From Boothiomyces macroporosus (Eukaryota > Chytridiomycota > Chytridiomycetes > Rhizophydiales > Terramycetaceae): a DNA stretch of 64,000 nt. The notes under the pieces were generated by a model. That model was not told the DNA's origin and made no database searches. It was given only the letters and a program-made list of their open reading frames with translations. The DNA lies in assembly GCA_027604185.1 (NCBI GenBank), contig JADGKB010000052.1:36254-100253 (forward strand), in the 5' to 3' direction. Positions 1-13,000 of the stretch are shown here, in pieces (position 1 is the first letter of the stretch; every line of letters starts with the position of its first letter). The position numbers and the translations under genes were made by a program.

Positions 1-241
1 CATATGCTTCCTAGAAATCACATGAAGCACGAAAATGGAAAGTCAAATTTTCATTACCCCGCAACTGGAAAAATCCTCTTTCAAACCCAGCGTTGAATAA
101 CCAAATGCAATTGCAATCAATTCTTATTCATTATTACTATTACTCACCTTCCTTTTTGGTTAAATTAAAAAGGTAACACAATCTCCTTTCATTGTGGCGC
201 ATGCACTATAAATTTGACTGGAAATTTCTCATCTCGTAAAA

Positions 242-1605
<1,364 letters not shown>

Positions 1606-1668
1606 TCTTAATTAAATAAATCCGATTATAGCAACCATTTGATATATAGTATTCCGATGATATATCTC

Positions 1669-1925
1669 TTTGTGTAACTGACAGCATATGAATCTAGTAA
1701 CTAAAAGTGTATGAATCTAGCGATTGACAGTGTATGAATCTAGTGACTAAAAGTGTATGTATCTAGCGAGACAGTGTATGAATCTAGTGACTAAAAGTGT
1801 ATGAATCTAGCGAGACAGTGTATGAATCTAGTGACTGACAGTATACAAACAGAGTAACCGACAGTATACAAACAGAGTAACCGGCATTATACAAACAGAG
1901 TAACTGACAGTATGCATGTATATTA
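1669..1925. repeat. 23-bp minisatellite between enolase and GALE
   Basis: About ten imperfect tandem units of 23 bp (some 21) lie between the two convergent genes. The first seven follow gtgtatgaatctagtgact with variants, and the last three follow agtatacaaacagagtaac. The two families share the same period and the same gac/aaa junction, so the second looks like a diverged form of the first. No open reading frame runs through the array. It fills much of the 401-bp gap 1606..2006, where nothing else is visible. Confidence 0.85.
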
Positions 1926-2006
1926 ATACCTAGTAGCTAACTGTAATGAAAAAGTATCTGATAAATTAAATGCAGAAACTTTTACAAGTAATATTTAATC
2001 TCATAT

Positions 2007-3041
2007 TTATTGCTTTTTCATTCCATGAATGTTATTACGATGAAAGTTCCAAGCAGTTTGCACGATAGAATCAATAGTATCATACTGCTTCTTCCATCCC
2101 AACACAGTTTCAGCTTTTTCAGACGACGCAATCAACTTGTCTGGATCACCAGCACGTCTAATTTAGTACAAATTACCTCTCTTTGACAATTGCAGGGATT
2201 GGATGGCCAGTCACTCTTCTAGCGGCTTCAATGATTTCTTTTACAGAGTATCCCTTGCCTGAACCGAGATTGAATCTAGCAGATACATTGTTCTTTACCA
2301 TGTACTCTAACGCTTTGATGTGGGCTGTAGCAAGATCAGTTACGTGTACATAGTCTCTGATACATGTACCGTCAGGAGTGTTGTAGTCATCACCAAAGAT
2401 ATACACCTGTTCTCTTTTACCTAAAGGCACCTGGAGCACAATTGGAATCAAATGAGACTCTGGTTCGTGATCTTCACCCAAGTCTCCTTTTGCGTCTGCA
2501 CCACAAGCATTGAAATAACGGAGACAGACGTAGCGTAATCCAAATGCTTTGTCACACCATTTAAGGATATTTTCCACTACTAGCTTAGTATCACCATAAG
2601 GGTTGATTGGCATTGTCCTGTCATCAGCTTCAATCGGCATCTTTTCAGGCATACCAAACAAAGCGGCGGTAGATGAAAAGATAAAGTACTTTACACCGTG
2701 TTTCTGCATTGCTTGTAATAAAGTGATTGTTCCAGAGACATTGTTTTCAAAATATTTCAAAGGGTCAGCGCAACTTTCACCGACTTCAATAGAAGCGCTG
2801 AAATGAAAGACGGCTTGAGGCTGGTGCTTGCTAAACACACGTTCCAAATCATCCTTGTTTCTAATATCGCCAATCTCCAATGTAACATTAGCAGGAACTG
2901 ATTCAGCGTGTCCTTTTGATAAATTATCCAACACTACGACAGAGTACTTTTCCAACTTTGTTATTTCACGGACTAGATGGCTGCCAATGTAACCCGCTCC
3001 TCCACAGACTAGAACCTAGGTTAATTTGGTTTTACTTTCAT
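2007..3041 (-). CDS. GALE: UDP-glucose 4-epimerase, 3 exons
   Basis: Extended short-chain dehydrogenase that interconverts UDP-glucose and UDP-galactose (Leloir pathway). Exon 1 is only ATG AAA (3041..3036). A 20-nt intron (3035..3016) follows, then exon 2 (3015..2177), a 19-nt intron (2176..2158) and exon 3 (2157..2007). The 331-residue product starts [15 protein letters not shown], with the NAD-binding GxxGxxG motif, and contains SSTAALFG, the catalytic-type NPYGDTK (YxxxK) segment and RYFNACGAD. It lacks the C-terminal mutarotase domain of yeast Gal10, so it is a stand-alone epimerase. The two-codon first exon is notable, and only homology at the N-terminus reveals it. Confidence 0.95.
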
Positions 3042-3342
3042 TTTTAATTTGCAAGCTTTTTTTTGAAGCCACGTTGTTGAACACTGCCATAAAAATATTT
3101 TCGTGTTTGTTTGATTTGAATAAAAAGACTGACCAGCTGGCTAATCGCAAATGATTTGCTTTAGTACTGACGGATATTAATAGCCAATCGATAAACCAGA
3201 TTAGTTTCGCTTGGTTTCTCAGTTTTACGCGTGGGCTCATCCTGGTGACTGAAAAGAGTGGTTAAGATTCAATTTGTTCAAAGGGTTGCTATGCTTAAAT
3301 GCTCAAGCAGTACACCTGCGGGTTATCCAGAGTTAAAACAGT
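3042..3342. other. Intergenic, GALE upstream region
   Basis: About 300 bp between the start of the epimerase gene and the stop of the NmrA-like gene, which is on the same strand. A 74-codon minus-strand frame here begins inside the gap and runs into the first intron of the epimerase, without recognisable sequence, so I regard it as chance. No repeat or RNA gene is visible. Confidence 0.5.
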
Positions 3343-4194
3343 TTATTGAAAGAGATGCTTGACTTCTTTAGCCCATTGCTCAACGGATGTCCATCTATCA
3401 CCAATAAGATTTCCTACATCACGAGTATAAGGAGTTCCTTTTGCACCTTCCTTTTCCAAAAACCCAGCAAATTGCTTAATGTAAGATGGAGCCTGTAGTT
3501 CAGAAGCAGGGATAATCTCATACTTGAAAGGCTTCCATTCTTTTTGAAGTATTTCAAATATTTCTGTTATATTTTGCTGCTTTGGCCCATTCATTTCATA
3601 GTGCTTTCCATGATGCTTTTCAGGACCATCTACCAAACAAATCGCGGCACATTCACCTATATCTCGTGTGTGCACAGGGCTTAATACATAATTTGGAATC
3701 TTTACTGTGCCACCATTATTGATGAGATCCCTATACATCAACAAGTTAGAAATGAAATATCCTCCTCTCAAAACAGTCCATTTCAGCCCTTTTTCCTTTT
3801 CAAACTGTTTCAACAATGCTTCTGCTTCAACAAACCTATTTGCAATTTCAGAAATGATTTCCGGTTGGTGAACCGTCCAGCTTCCAACTAAAACAATATA
3901 TTCTACCCCTTGATCAACCGCTTCTTTTATCATTTGGCATGTCATGAATGAATCATTCTCGAATCCTTCTTTGTGATCATGAGGAGTAACAATCAATGCG
4001 CTCTTCATTGAATGGAAAGCTCGTTTCAAATCATCCCTGTTCATTGCGTTGATATTTGTTAAGATGTACTTTGAAGGAAGGTCTTTAGGAGTGCGAACAC
4101 AGCATCGCACTGGGATATCGAGTGCGGCAAGGCTATTGACGCAAGCCAACCCAGAGTTTGACCCTGCTGGAATAACAACAATTTTCGGTTCCAT
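3343..4194 (-). CDS. NmrA-like NAD(P)-binding protein, single exon
   Basis: A 283-residue atypical short-chain dehydrogenase of the NmrA/HSCARG type. The N-terminus IVVIPAGSNSGLACVNSLAAL matches the beta-alpha-beta dinucleotide fold with a degenerate glycine motif. YIVLVGSW and WTVLRGGYF are typical of NmrA-like NADPH sensors and isoflavone-reductase-like enzymes. The usual active-site YxxxK is not obvious, so the protein may be a redox sensor or a quinone-reductase-like enzyme. It has no intron, unlike most neighbours. Substrate unknown. Confidence 0.8.
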   Translation of the reverse strand: MEPKIVVIPAGSNSGLACVNSLAALDIPVRCCVRTPKDLPSKYILTNINAMNRDDLKRAFHSMKSALIVTPHDHKEGFENDSFMTCQMIKEAVDQGVEYIVLVGSWTVHQPEIISEIANRFVEAEALLKQFEKEKGLKWTVLRGGYFISNLLMYRDLINNGGTVKIPNYVLSPVHTRDIGECAAICLVDGPEKHHGKHYEMNGPKQQNITEIFEILQKEWKPFKYEIIPASELQAPSYIKQFAGFLEKEGAKGTPYTRDVGNLIGDRWTSVEQWAKEVKHLFQ

Positions 4195-4323
4195 GATTAC
4201 TTTTGCGGAAAAAACAAATTCACTGAAATGAAGATGAATAGATTTAAAAAGAATTGGAACTAGGATTGAATTTGATCCTTAAACTTGTATTATATTTCAG
4301 TTGAAATTTTTTTGCAAATCAGA

Positions 4324-5811
4324 ATGGCTCTCGTTCCACATTCCAACCCTACACCGCTATACAACTTTCAAGCCCCAAAATCAAATACCATTTCGTATAC
4401 AAACTACAGTCAGAATGATATCAAGACAATGGTGTTTATTTCAAGTGATTTAATTGCTAATCATAGGTACTTTTTATATGATCATAGGAATCCCGGATGA
4501 AATGGATGATGATGACCTGATGGAGATTTTAGCATTGTGCGGGACTGTCAAATTATGGAAGAGAATCAAGAATGCTGACGGGACAAGGACTCAGTTTGGA
4601 TTCTGTACATTTGCCGATCCAATGGGGGTGATCAGAGCCATGCGAACGCTAGTACATGAAGACTACCCATTTATCGTCACTTGCGATAATATTGCCAAAG
4701 AGTTCCTCAGGACTCACCCTGAATTCAATTCAAAAAAGCCAGATAAAGCAGTGCTGGATAAGATGAAGGATTTATTTGAACCAATTAGGAATCCTGAAGC
4801 ATTGAAATACATGCGCCAGATTGGAGGAGGTATTCTGTCTTAACTGTAGGTATTTTACTATTAACAAGACGCACCAAAGTTACCACCAGAGCCACCAGCA
4901 GAGTCTTTAGAGGTTAAACACCAAGAAGAGAATGAGGAAGAAGATAATATACAGGATTTAAAGAGACAAGAAAAAAGAGAACAAGAGCGGATATTTGCTT
5001 TTCAAGAAAGAGAGAAAAAGTTTGAGCTGAACCAAGTAGCGAGAATAAAGAGATTCCAATCTGATTTAGAAGCTGACCAGGACTATGAAGTAAAGCGACA
5101 AAAAACAAGAGAGACTTTACTGGAAAAATGGAGAAACTATGATGATGACTTGGAAAGAGAAAAGGGGGAAGAGGAATATTACAGAGATCCGTAGGTTCTA
5201 TTTGATAATTAGGGCCAGATGGTGGGCAAAGAGACAAAGAGAAAGGCAACGTGAAATTGACTATGATAACAGAGATCGATCAGCCGAAGAAGAAGAAAGA
5301 GCATTTGCAATGGCTCAAGAACGAGAATCTGCACAAAGAGCTGAAGAAGAAAGAAAAAGACAGGAAGCTGAACAAGCAGAAAGGCGTCGTCATAATAGAA
5401 ATCAAGAATTACATGAACAAGAACAAGCAAAGAAATTCAAGATTACTAGAATCATGACAAAAGAAGAGCGTGTATCTGCTATTCAAAACCTTGTTTCTCG
5501 TATTCCAGTAGATAGGGAAGGAATTTGGCAGTACCCTGTAAAATGGCAGTACTTGGACAATGTAAGGTTCACTAATGTAGATTATTGAAAAAAAGCTGGA
5601 AGGGTTCTTGACTAAAAAGATTAACGAGTACCTAGGAGATACTGAAAAAGTATTGATTCGCTTTATAATGAAAAAGATTGTTGGTCATGCTCATGTGCAA
5701 GAAATCTATGATGAACTTGAAAAGCTGTTGGTTGAAGAAACAGAAGTATTTGTATTGAAATTGTGGAGAATGGTTATTTACGAAACTGAAGCTCGTCATG
5801 CTGGGTTATAA
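4324..5811 (+). CDS. RBM25: RBM25-like splicing factor (RRM + charged region + PWI), 5 exons
   Basis: Exons are 4324..4444, 4488..4829, 4869..5190, 5213..5561 and 5581..5811, giving 454 residues. The RRM spans about residues 36-115: RNP2 is VFISRI, and SWKR-like LWKRI and QFGFCTFADP follow the RBM25 pattern. A long Arg/Glu-rich coiled region follows (about 155-345). A C-terminal PWI domain (about 375-454) contains WRMVIYETEARHAGL. RBM25/Snu71-type proteins bind U1 snRNP and exonic enhancers and influence 5' splice-site choice in the nucleus. The first two introns are 43 and 39 nt, and each can be read as two mini-introns back to back; introns 3 and 4 are 22 and 19 nt. The join at 4444/4488 restores a perfect RNP2 motif. 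Total coding length is in frame. Confidence 0.88.
4445..4487 (+). other. Tandem mini-intron (22 + 21 nt) in the RBM25-like gene
   Basis: This 43-nt intron consists of 4445..4466 (gtgattt...aatcatag) followed directly by 4467..4487 (gtacttt...gatcatag). Each half begins GT and ends ATAG. Removing both restores VFISRIP; removing only the first leaves an open but RNP2-disrupting frame. Confidence 0.6.
4830..4868 (+). other. Tandem mini-intron (20 + 19 nt) in the RBM25-like gene
   Basis: Intron two of the gene is 39 nt: 4830..4849 (gtattctgtcttaactgtag) followed at once by 4850..4868 (gtattttactattaacaag). Each half has its own TTAAC branch-like motif and AG. Removing only the first half leads to an in-frame stop, so both must go. 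Confidence 0.6.
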
Positions 5812-6204
5812 TATATTTTCATATTAAGACTGTTCAAGTTCAGTCTCGTTTTGGAATGGGATTGGTGACCAAGTTCAGCCTCGTTTTGTACCATCTTGGA
5901 GATAGTATGCCAGCAGACCATTCAAATTGATAAAAAACTGGAGCTGTCCTCTAGTCTACTTTATGGGGTGGACAAGCAAGTAGTAGATTATATAGCAAGT
6001 TTAGTTTGAGCTCAACTATTGGATAATAATTGGTATGCCAGCCTAAAGATGTACTTATAGACACCGCTAGTAATCCCAAGGCGGATATGAAATGGCAATT
6101 GCAGGTTTTCAAATGCTGTTGTGATGCTCTCTTTGTGAACGTTTGCAGGAGTGGCGTGAGGCAAATTGAAAAGCACAACACGCAATCAACAAGTTTGATT
6201 TTTA
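5812..6204. other. Intergenic, no gene recognised
   Basis: A 393-bp gap before the GDP-mannose pyrophosphorylase gene. It holds two copies of aagttcag(t/c)ctcgtttt (about 5834 and 5869) and two copies of tatgccag (5906 and 6033). Open frames of 86-88 codons on both strands cover each other and show no family resemblance; I do not call them. Confidence 0.5.
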
Positions 6205-7353
6205 ATGACAAAAGCGCTGATTTTAGTAGGAGGGTTCGGAACCAGATTGCGTCCGCTTACTCTCACTCTTCCGAAACCTTTGGTGCAATTTGCTAACAAG
6301 CCAATGATCCTTCATCAAATCGAAGCACTCGTCAAAGTAACTTGGAATTGATATTAGGCTGGAGTAACAGATATTGTGCTTGCGGTAAACTACAGACCTG
6401 AAGTCATGGCAGATTTTATTGCTAAATATGAAAAAGAACTTGGTGTAAACATTACATTTTCAGTTGAAACTGAGCCTTTGGGCACTGGTAATTAAAATTT
6501 CATAGTAGCTGGTCCGCTAGCATTGGCTTCTGAAATCTTGGGTAAAGACGACTCTCCATTTTTTGTATTGAACAGTGATGTTATTTGCGATTTCCCTTTC
6601 GAAAGCATGTTGAAATTCCACAAAGACCACGGATCTGAAGGAACCATCATGGTCACCAGAGTAGATGAACCGTCCAAATACGGTGTTGTCGTGTGCAAGG
6701 GAGATACTTCAACCATTGAAAGATTTGTTGAGAAGCCGCAGGTGTTTGTTTCAAACAAGATTAATGCTGGTCTATACGTCTTCTCTCCTGATATCTTGAA
6801 AAGAATCAAGGTAACCAATAGCTTATCCTAGCCTGTTCCAACGTCTATTGAAAAAGATATTTTCCCTGTGATGGCGTCTGAATCAAAACTTCATGCAATG
6901 GAGCTGCCTGGATTCTGGATGGATGTTGGTCAACCTAGAGATTTCCTTACTGGAACCTGTTTGTACCTTACTAGTTTAAACAAAAAATCACCATCAACAC
7001 TCGCTAATGGTGCCGCAATCAAAGGAAATGTTCTTATTGATCCAAGCGCAAAGATTGGAGAGAATTGCTGTATCGGCCCTAATGTAGTTATTGGTCCTAA
7101 TGTCGTAATTGGCGATGGTGTGCGAATTAGACGATCTGTTATATTAGACCAGGTGCAAATTAAAGATCATGCTTGGATCATGTCTAGCATTATCGGATGG
7201 AGATCAACTATAGGCAAATGGTCTCGTGTTGAAGGTGTGTCTGTCCTGGGAGACGATGTACACGTTTCTGACGAAGTGTATTTGAACGGTGCTACTGTAC
7301 TTCCACACAAGAGCGTCTCTGTCAATGTTCCCGACCCAAAAATCATAATGTAA
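6205..7353 (+). CDS. MPG1: Mannose-1-phosphate guanylyltransferase (GDP-mannose pyrophosphorylase), 4 exons
   Basis: Makes GDP-mannose from mannose-1-phosphate and GTP for glycosylation and cell-wall mannan. Exons are 6205..6336, 6358..6487, 6509..6810 and 6832..7353, giving 361 residues, exactly the length of yeast Psa1. The N-terminal nucleotidyltransferase shows [11 protein letters not shown] and FVEKPQ. The C-terminal half is a left-handed beta helix of hexapeptide repeats ([20 protein letters not shown] onward). All three introns are 21 nt. The second ends ...catagtag, and the downstream AG is used, since only this keeps GTAGPLALA in frame. Each 21-nt intron carries an in-frame stop. Confidence 0.96.
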
Positions 7354-7478
7354 GAGGTTCCCTAATAAAAAATTAATCTCGGTCGTCAGAGAAAAGTCAT
7401 GTTTGGATACAGATTTTATTTAAGTATGTATAAGATTTTTTTACATCCATGGGCCAGCCAAAGATCTTAAGTTAGATT

Positions 7479-8387
7479 TTAAAACATTGTTCCTTCAACT
7501 ACAGTAGCTAATGCTTGTTTGGCACTTTTCATTCTCTTTTGTTCTTCCATCTTGCGCAGCAATTCCATGTCTGGGCCGCTAGGGCATCCATGGTCTTTGG
7601 AACGAGAGGTCATGTGTCTTTTAAGTGCATCAGAGCGACCAAATCTCTTGGGACATTTAGGACATGCCCATGGTTTTTGGTCATTTGGGGTGTGCATAGT
7701 GCGAATGTGACGTTGCAAATCAGTAGTGCGTCTGAAACCCAAGCCACAAGTCTTGCAAGTGTGTGGGGTAGTCAATAAATGGCAGCGCATATGAGATCGC
7801 AAGTTCTGAATTCTAGAGAAAGTTCTATCGCAGGTAGGGTGAGTGCAGGTAAAAGTCTTTTCGCTACCGGTGCTAGAAATGCTGTTCTTTCTCATTGGCA
7901 TAAACTTGTCTTCTTGCAGACCAAAGTTCATTTGAAGTAGTGGGTAGTCGCCTTGGTGGGAAAGAGGAGCCATCAAATGTGGAAGAGACATTGAGCGAGA
8001 GTGCGTCATTTGAGGCTGTTGTTGCTCTTCCATTGGATTCCAGATAACTGATTCGCTTCTGTTTCTAACAGGAGGCCATTGAGGATTCGCGTATTGCATT
8101 GGAGGCGACATCCTCATTGGCTGTTGCTGTTGAACTTGGTTATTTTGAGGGGAATCAGGAGGCGATAGCATGGTAGGGTAGTAAGCTTGAGGAGCCATTT
8201 TCATTTCGTATCCATCAAGTCCGGCTTGTTGAATTTTTACTGGGAAAGGGTCCATTTGCAAGTCTTGAATATCGATACCATTGCTAAAGTCTGGGGCAGG
8301 CAAATTGTTTAATTTCTGCAATAAAAAGTTCATATTTTCAGGCTCTTGTTGTTGAAGGAAGAGGGATTGTACAGACATGGAAGACAT
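7479..8387 (-). CDS. C2H2 zinc-finger transcription factor, Crz1-like fingers, single exon
   Basis: A 302-residue protein. Residues 1-175 are low-complexity, rich in Gln, Met and Pro, with a PPMQY-type stretch, as in fungal activation regions. Three C2H2 fingers follow at about 181-275: CTHPTCDRTFSRIQNLRSHM, then CKTCGLGFRRTTDLQRHI, then CPKCPKRFGRSDALKRHM with a longer His spacing. The third finger, with RSDALKRH followed by a basic and Cys-containing tail, resembles that of calcineurin-responsive Crz1/Prz1 factors, but no PxIxIT docking site is certain. Nuclear DNA-binding role inferred. No introns. Confidence 0.8.
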   Translation of the reverse strand: MSSMSVQSLFLQQQEPENMNFLLQKLNNLPAPDFSNGIDIQDLQMDPFPVKIQQAGLDGYEMKMAPQAYYPTMLSPPDSPQNNQVQQQQPMRMSPPMQYANPQWPPVRNRSESVIWNPMEEQQQPQMTHSRSMSLPHLMAPLSHQGDYPLLQMNFGLQEDKFMPMRKNSISSTGSEKTFTCTHPTCDRTFSRIQNLRSHMRCHLLTTPHTCKTCGLGFRRTTDLQRHIRTMHTPNDQKPWACPKCPKRFGRSDALKRHMTSRSKDHGCPSGPDMELLRKMEEQKRMKSAKQALATVVEGTMF

Positions 8388-8896
8388 TTAGAGGTTGTCC
8401 TATTACAAATCCTTGGTGCTTTTAAGGGCTTCAATGTGGCAATGGCCGCTTGCAAATTGTTTCAGAAAGAAATTGGGGGGTTTTATTATAGATCGGGAAC
8501 CTAGGGAGGGTTTCGTTCAGTGTCGCCACCTTTATTTCGTCAAAACGTTCGATCATTAATGCTAAGGCTATTCCCTTATTTTAAATCTTTTTTAATCATC
8601 AGTTATCTGCCTTTTGGCACTATAGAGCAGATTTGGTTTCCCATAGAGATTTTTTCGAAATTTCATTTCTTCACCAATGGAGCACAAGGCCGCAAGAATT
8701 GAACGTGTGCCTCATTGAGTAAGTGAAAAATGAAAAATCCAGAGATTCAAAAGTTGGAGCCAACAGATAAAGGCTCTAATGTGTACAACCACGGAAAGCC
8801 TTGAGATAGATAATCACGATTAATTAAATACAAATGAACTCGTAGGAATTATTCTATATTATCGATTCTCTCTTTAATTTTTTTATTTTTTCCCTG

Positions 8897-8904
8897 TGAC
8901 GTAA
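8897..8904. promoter_or_regulatory. CRE/ATF-like site TGACGTAA
   Basis: An exact TGACGTAA octamer, the half-symmetric CRE recognised by bZIP factors, in the divergent promoter. Function is inferred from the motif only. Confidence 0.35.
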
Positions 8905-8969
8905 CCAGAGGAATGATTGATGGCGTCAATCACCAATATCACTGCCAATTCATTGAACGTAAGATAAAT

Positions 8970-8992
8970 GATTGATATTTAAAATATCAATC
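8970..8992. repeat. 23-bp perfect inverted repeat
   Basis: gattgatattt and its exact complement aaatatcaatc flank a single A. This could be an operator for a dimeric factor or a small cruciform in the divergent promoter. Confidence 0.6.
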
Positions 8993-9377
8993 AGCATGCA
9001 ATCAGTATCAATCAGACTTGATTCATTTGAGATGCTTTTAAAAATCTAATTGAATGATCATGAAACAAACCAACTGATATTAAATTGCGAATGTTTCAAA
9101 TCCTTCAGTTGACTGAATACCCAACTGTTGCGAGCCACTCGAGTTCTGTACAACAGTATGCTTGAGGACAGATAATGTGAGCCAACAAATGTTGATGCTA
9201 TATCTGTTCTAACTATACATGTATGAAATGACAGCATTAGTGAATCGTACAAATCACATTTAACTTATAGCAGAGTAATATAGAAATTTTAGACCGTCTT
9301 GATTTTAAAATCTGTATTTTCGGCCATCATGTTTATTGTCACGGGATATTTTGGCCGACTTTCAGAATCTCTTTGCA

Positions 9378-10306
9378 ATGTCATTACCAGACCTCTCTAT
9401 TCAATCGCTGTACGACGTTAAGGGAAAAGTAGCCCTCGTAACCGGAGGAGCTACTGGAATTGGGTTTAGTAAGATGGATCTAATTTAGTGATTACCGCAG
9501 CTCTCGTCCAAAATGGTGCTAAAGGTACTCTTCACTAATCCAGTCTATATTGCTTCTCGCAAGCTAAAGGCGGTTCAACAAGCGGCTGATGAATTAAATT
9601 CCAAAGGATATTCCGGACAGTGCATACCTTTACAAGCAGATTTAGCAGGGAAAATGGATGCTGATAAGCTTGCAGCATTAATTGCCGAAAAGGAATCTAA
9701 ATTGCACTTTTTGTTTAATAATGCCGGAATGTCTTGGGGAAACCTTCTCACTGATTTTGATGAAGCTAACGGATGGGATCGATTGTTTGCCTTGAATGTC
9801 AAAGTTGTGTTTTATCTTTCAGTAGCGTAACCGTTACTAATGTAGATTATTACCATTGCTCGACGCTGCATCTAACGGACGAGATGATCCGGCAAGAATC
9901 ATCAACATTTCGTCTGTCGCTGGTAGCGCTCCTAAAGCTGAAACCCCTCTTAGTGATAACGGTGCTGGAACGTGGCCTTGTGATTATTTGCTTACCATAG
10001 ATAACGCATCCAAAGCTGCGGTAAACCATTTGACAAGATCCCTTGCCATCACATTTGCAAATCGCAATATTACTGTCAATGCAATCGCTCCAGGTTAATG
10101 AAACTAATACAGGCGTCTTTCCTTCAAAAATGACTGCATTTGGCATTAAACACAACAAGGATAAATTTGCAAAGATTGGAACTGCAAGGGACATGGCTGG
10201 GCTAGCCCTATTCTTATGCTCACCAGCCAGTGTACACATCACTGGAGCCGTTATTCCTATTGATGGTGGAGTAACTCTTAGTGAGGCAGCAATTTCAAAA
10301 TTGTAA
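9378..10306 (+). CDS. Short-chain dehydrogenase/reductase, 6 exons
   Basis: Classical SDR of about 276 residues. Exons are 9378..9468, 9489..9524, 9544..9826, 9846..9979, 10001..10093 and 10113..10306. It shows the cofactor motif TGGATGIG, NNAG, the catalytic Ser in NISSV, YNASK (YxxxK) and the C-terminal GGV segment. It resembles the fungal RhlG-like 3-oxoacyl-ACP reductase group; substrate unknown. Introns are 20, 19, 19, 21 and 19 nt. The 21-nt intron at 9980..10000 has no stop and keeps frame, so it is easily missed. If it is retained, the active-site Tyr codon is lost; if it is removed, WPYNASKAA appears. Confidence 0.9.
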
Positions 10307-10528
10307 TAAAGTCCCTTTGATCAAATCTTTGGAATTGATCGCTATGTGGTGGATAAATACAATATCATTTTATATCCCAACTGCCCTGTATCCCTGAGAG
10401 AAATCAGTGAGCAATACTAGATATTGGTTATGTGTTCAGTCTGGTTTCGATTGGAGCACTTTCGCTTGTGCCTCCCTTTTAGTCAGCCACCTTTGTTTTT
10501 GTCTTTCAACCCAAAATCCCATTCCGAA

Positions 10529-12943
<2,415 letters not shown>

Positions 12944-13000
12944 TTAATTTCGGGGTAATAAATCATTTTGTATCAAATTTGATTCTGAAAAGACAGTATA

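Larger units (their letters stand above)
8388..9377. other. Divergent promoter region, 990 bp
   Basis: A long gap between the zinc-finger gene and the SDR gene, which are transcribed apart. It holds a CRE-like site and a palindrome (listed separately) and several ATCAATCA-type boxes near 8928-9020. The short frames at 8520..8702 and 9058..9252 look like chance in AT-rich DNA. No RNA gene seen. Confidence 0.5.

Noticed and set aside
3016..3240. A 74-codon minus-strand protein upstream of GALE
   Set aside because: It ends inside the first intron of GALE and has no recognisable sequence; GALE homology gives the better reading.
5812..6204. Genes from the 86-88-codon frames before GDP-mannose pyrophosphorylase
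   Set aside because: They overlap each other on opposite strands, have no family features and one runs into the true start of the next gene.
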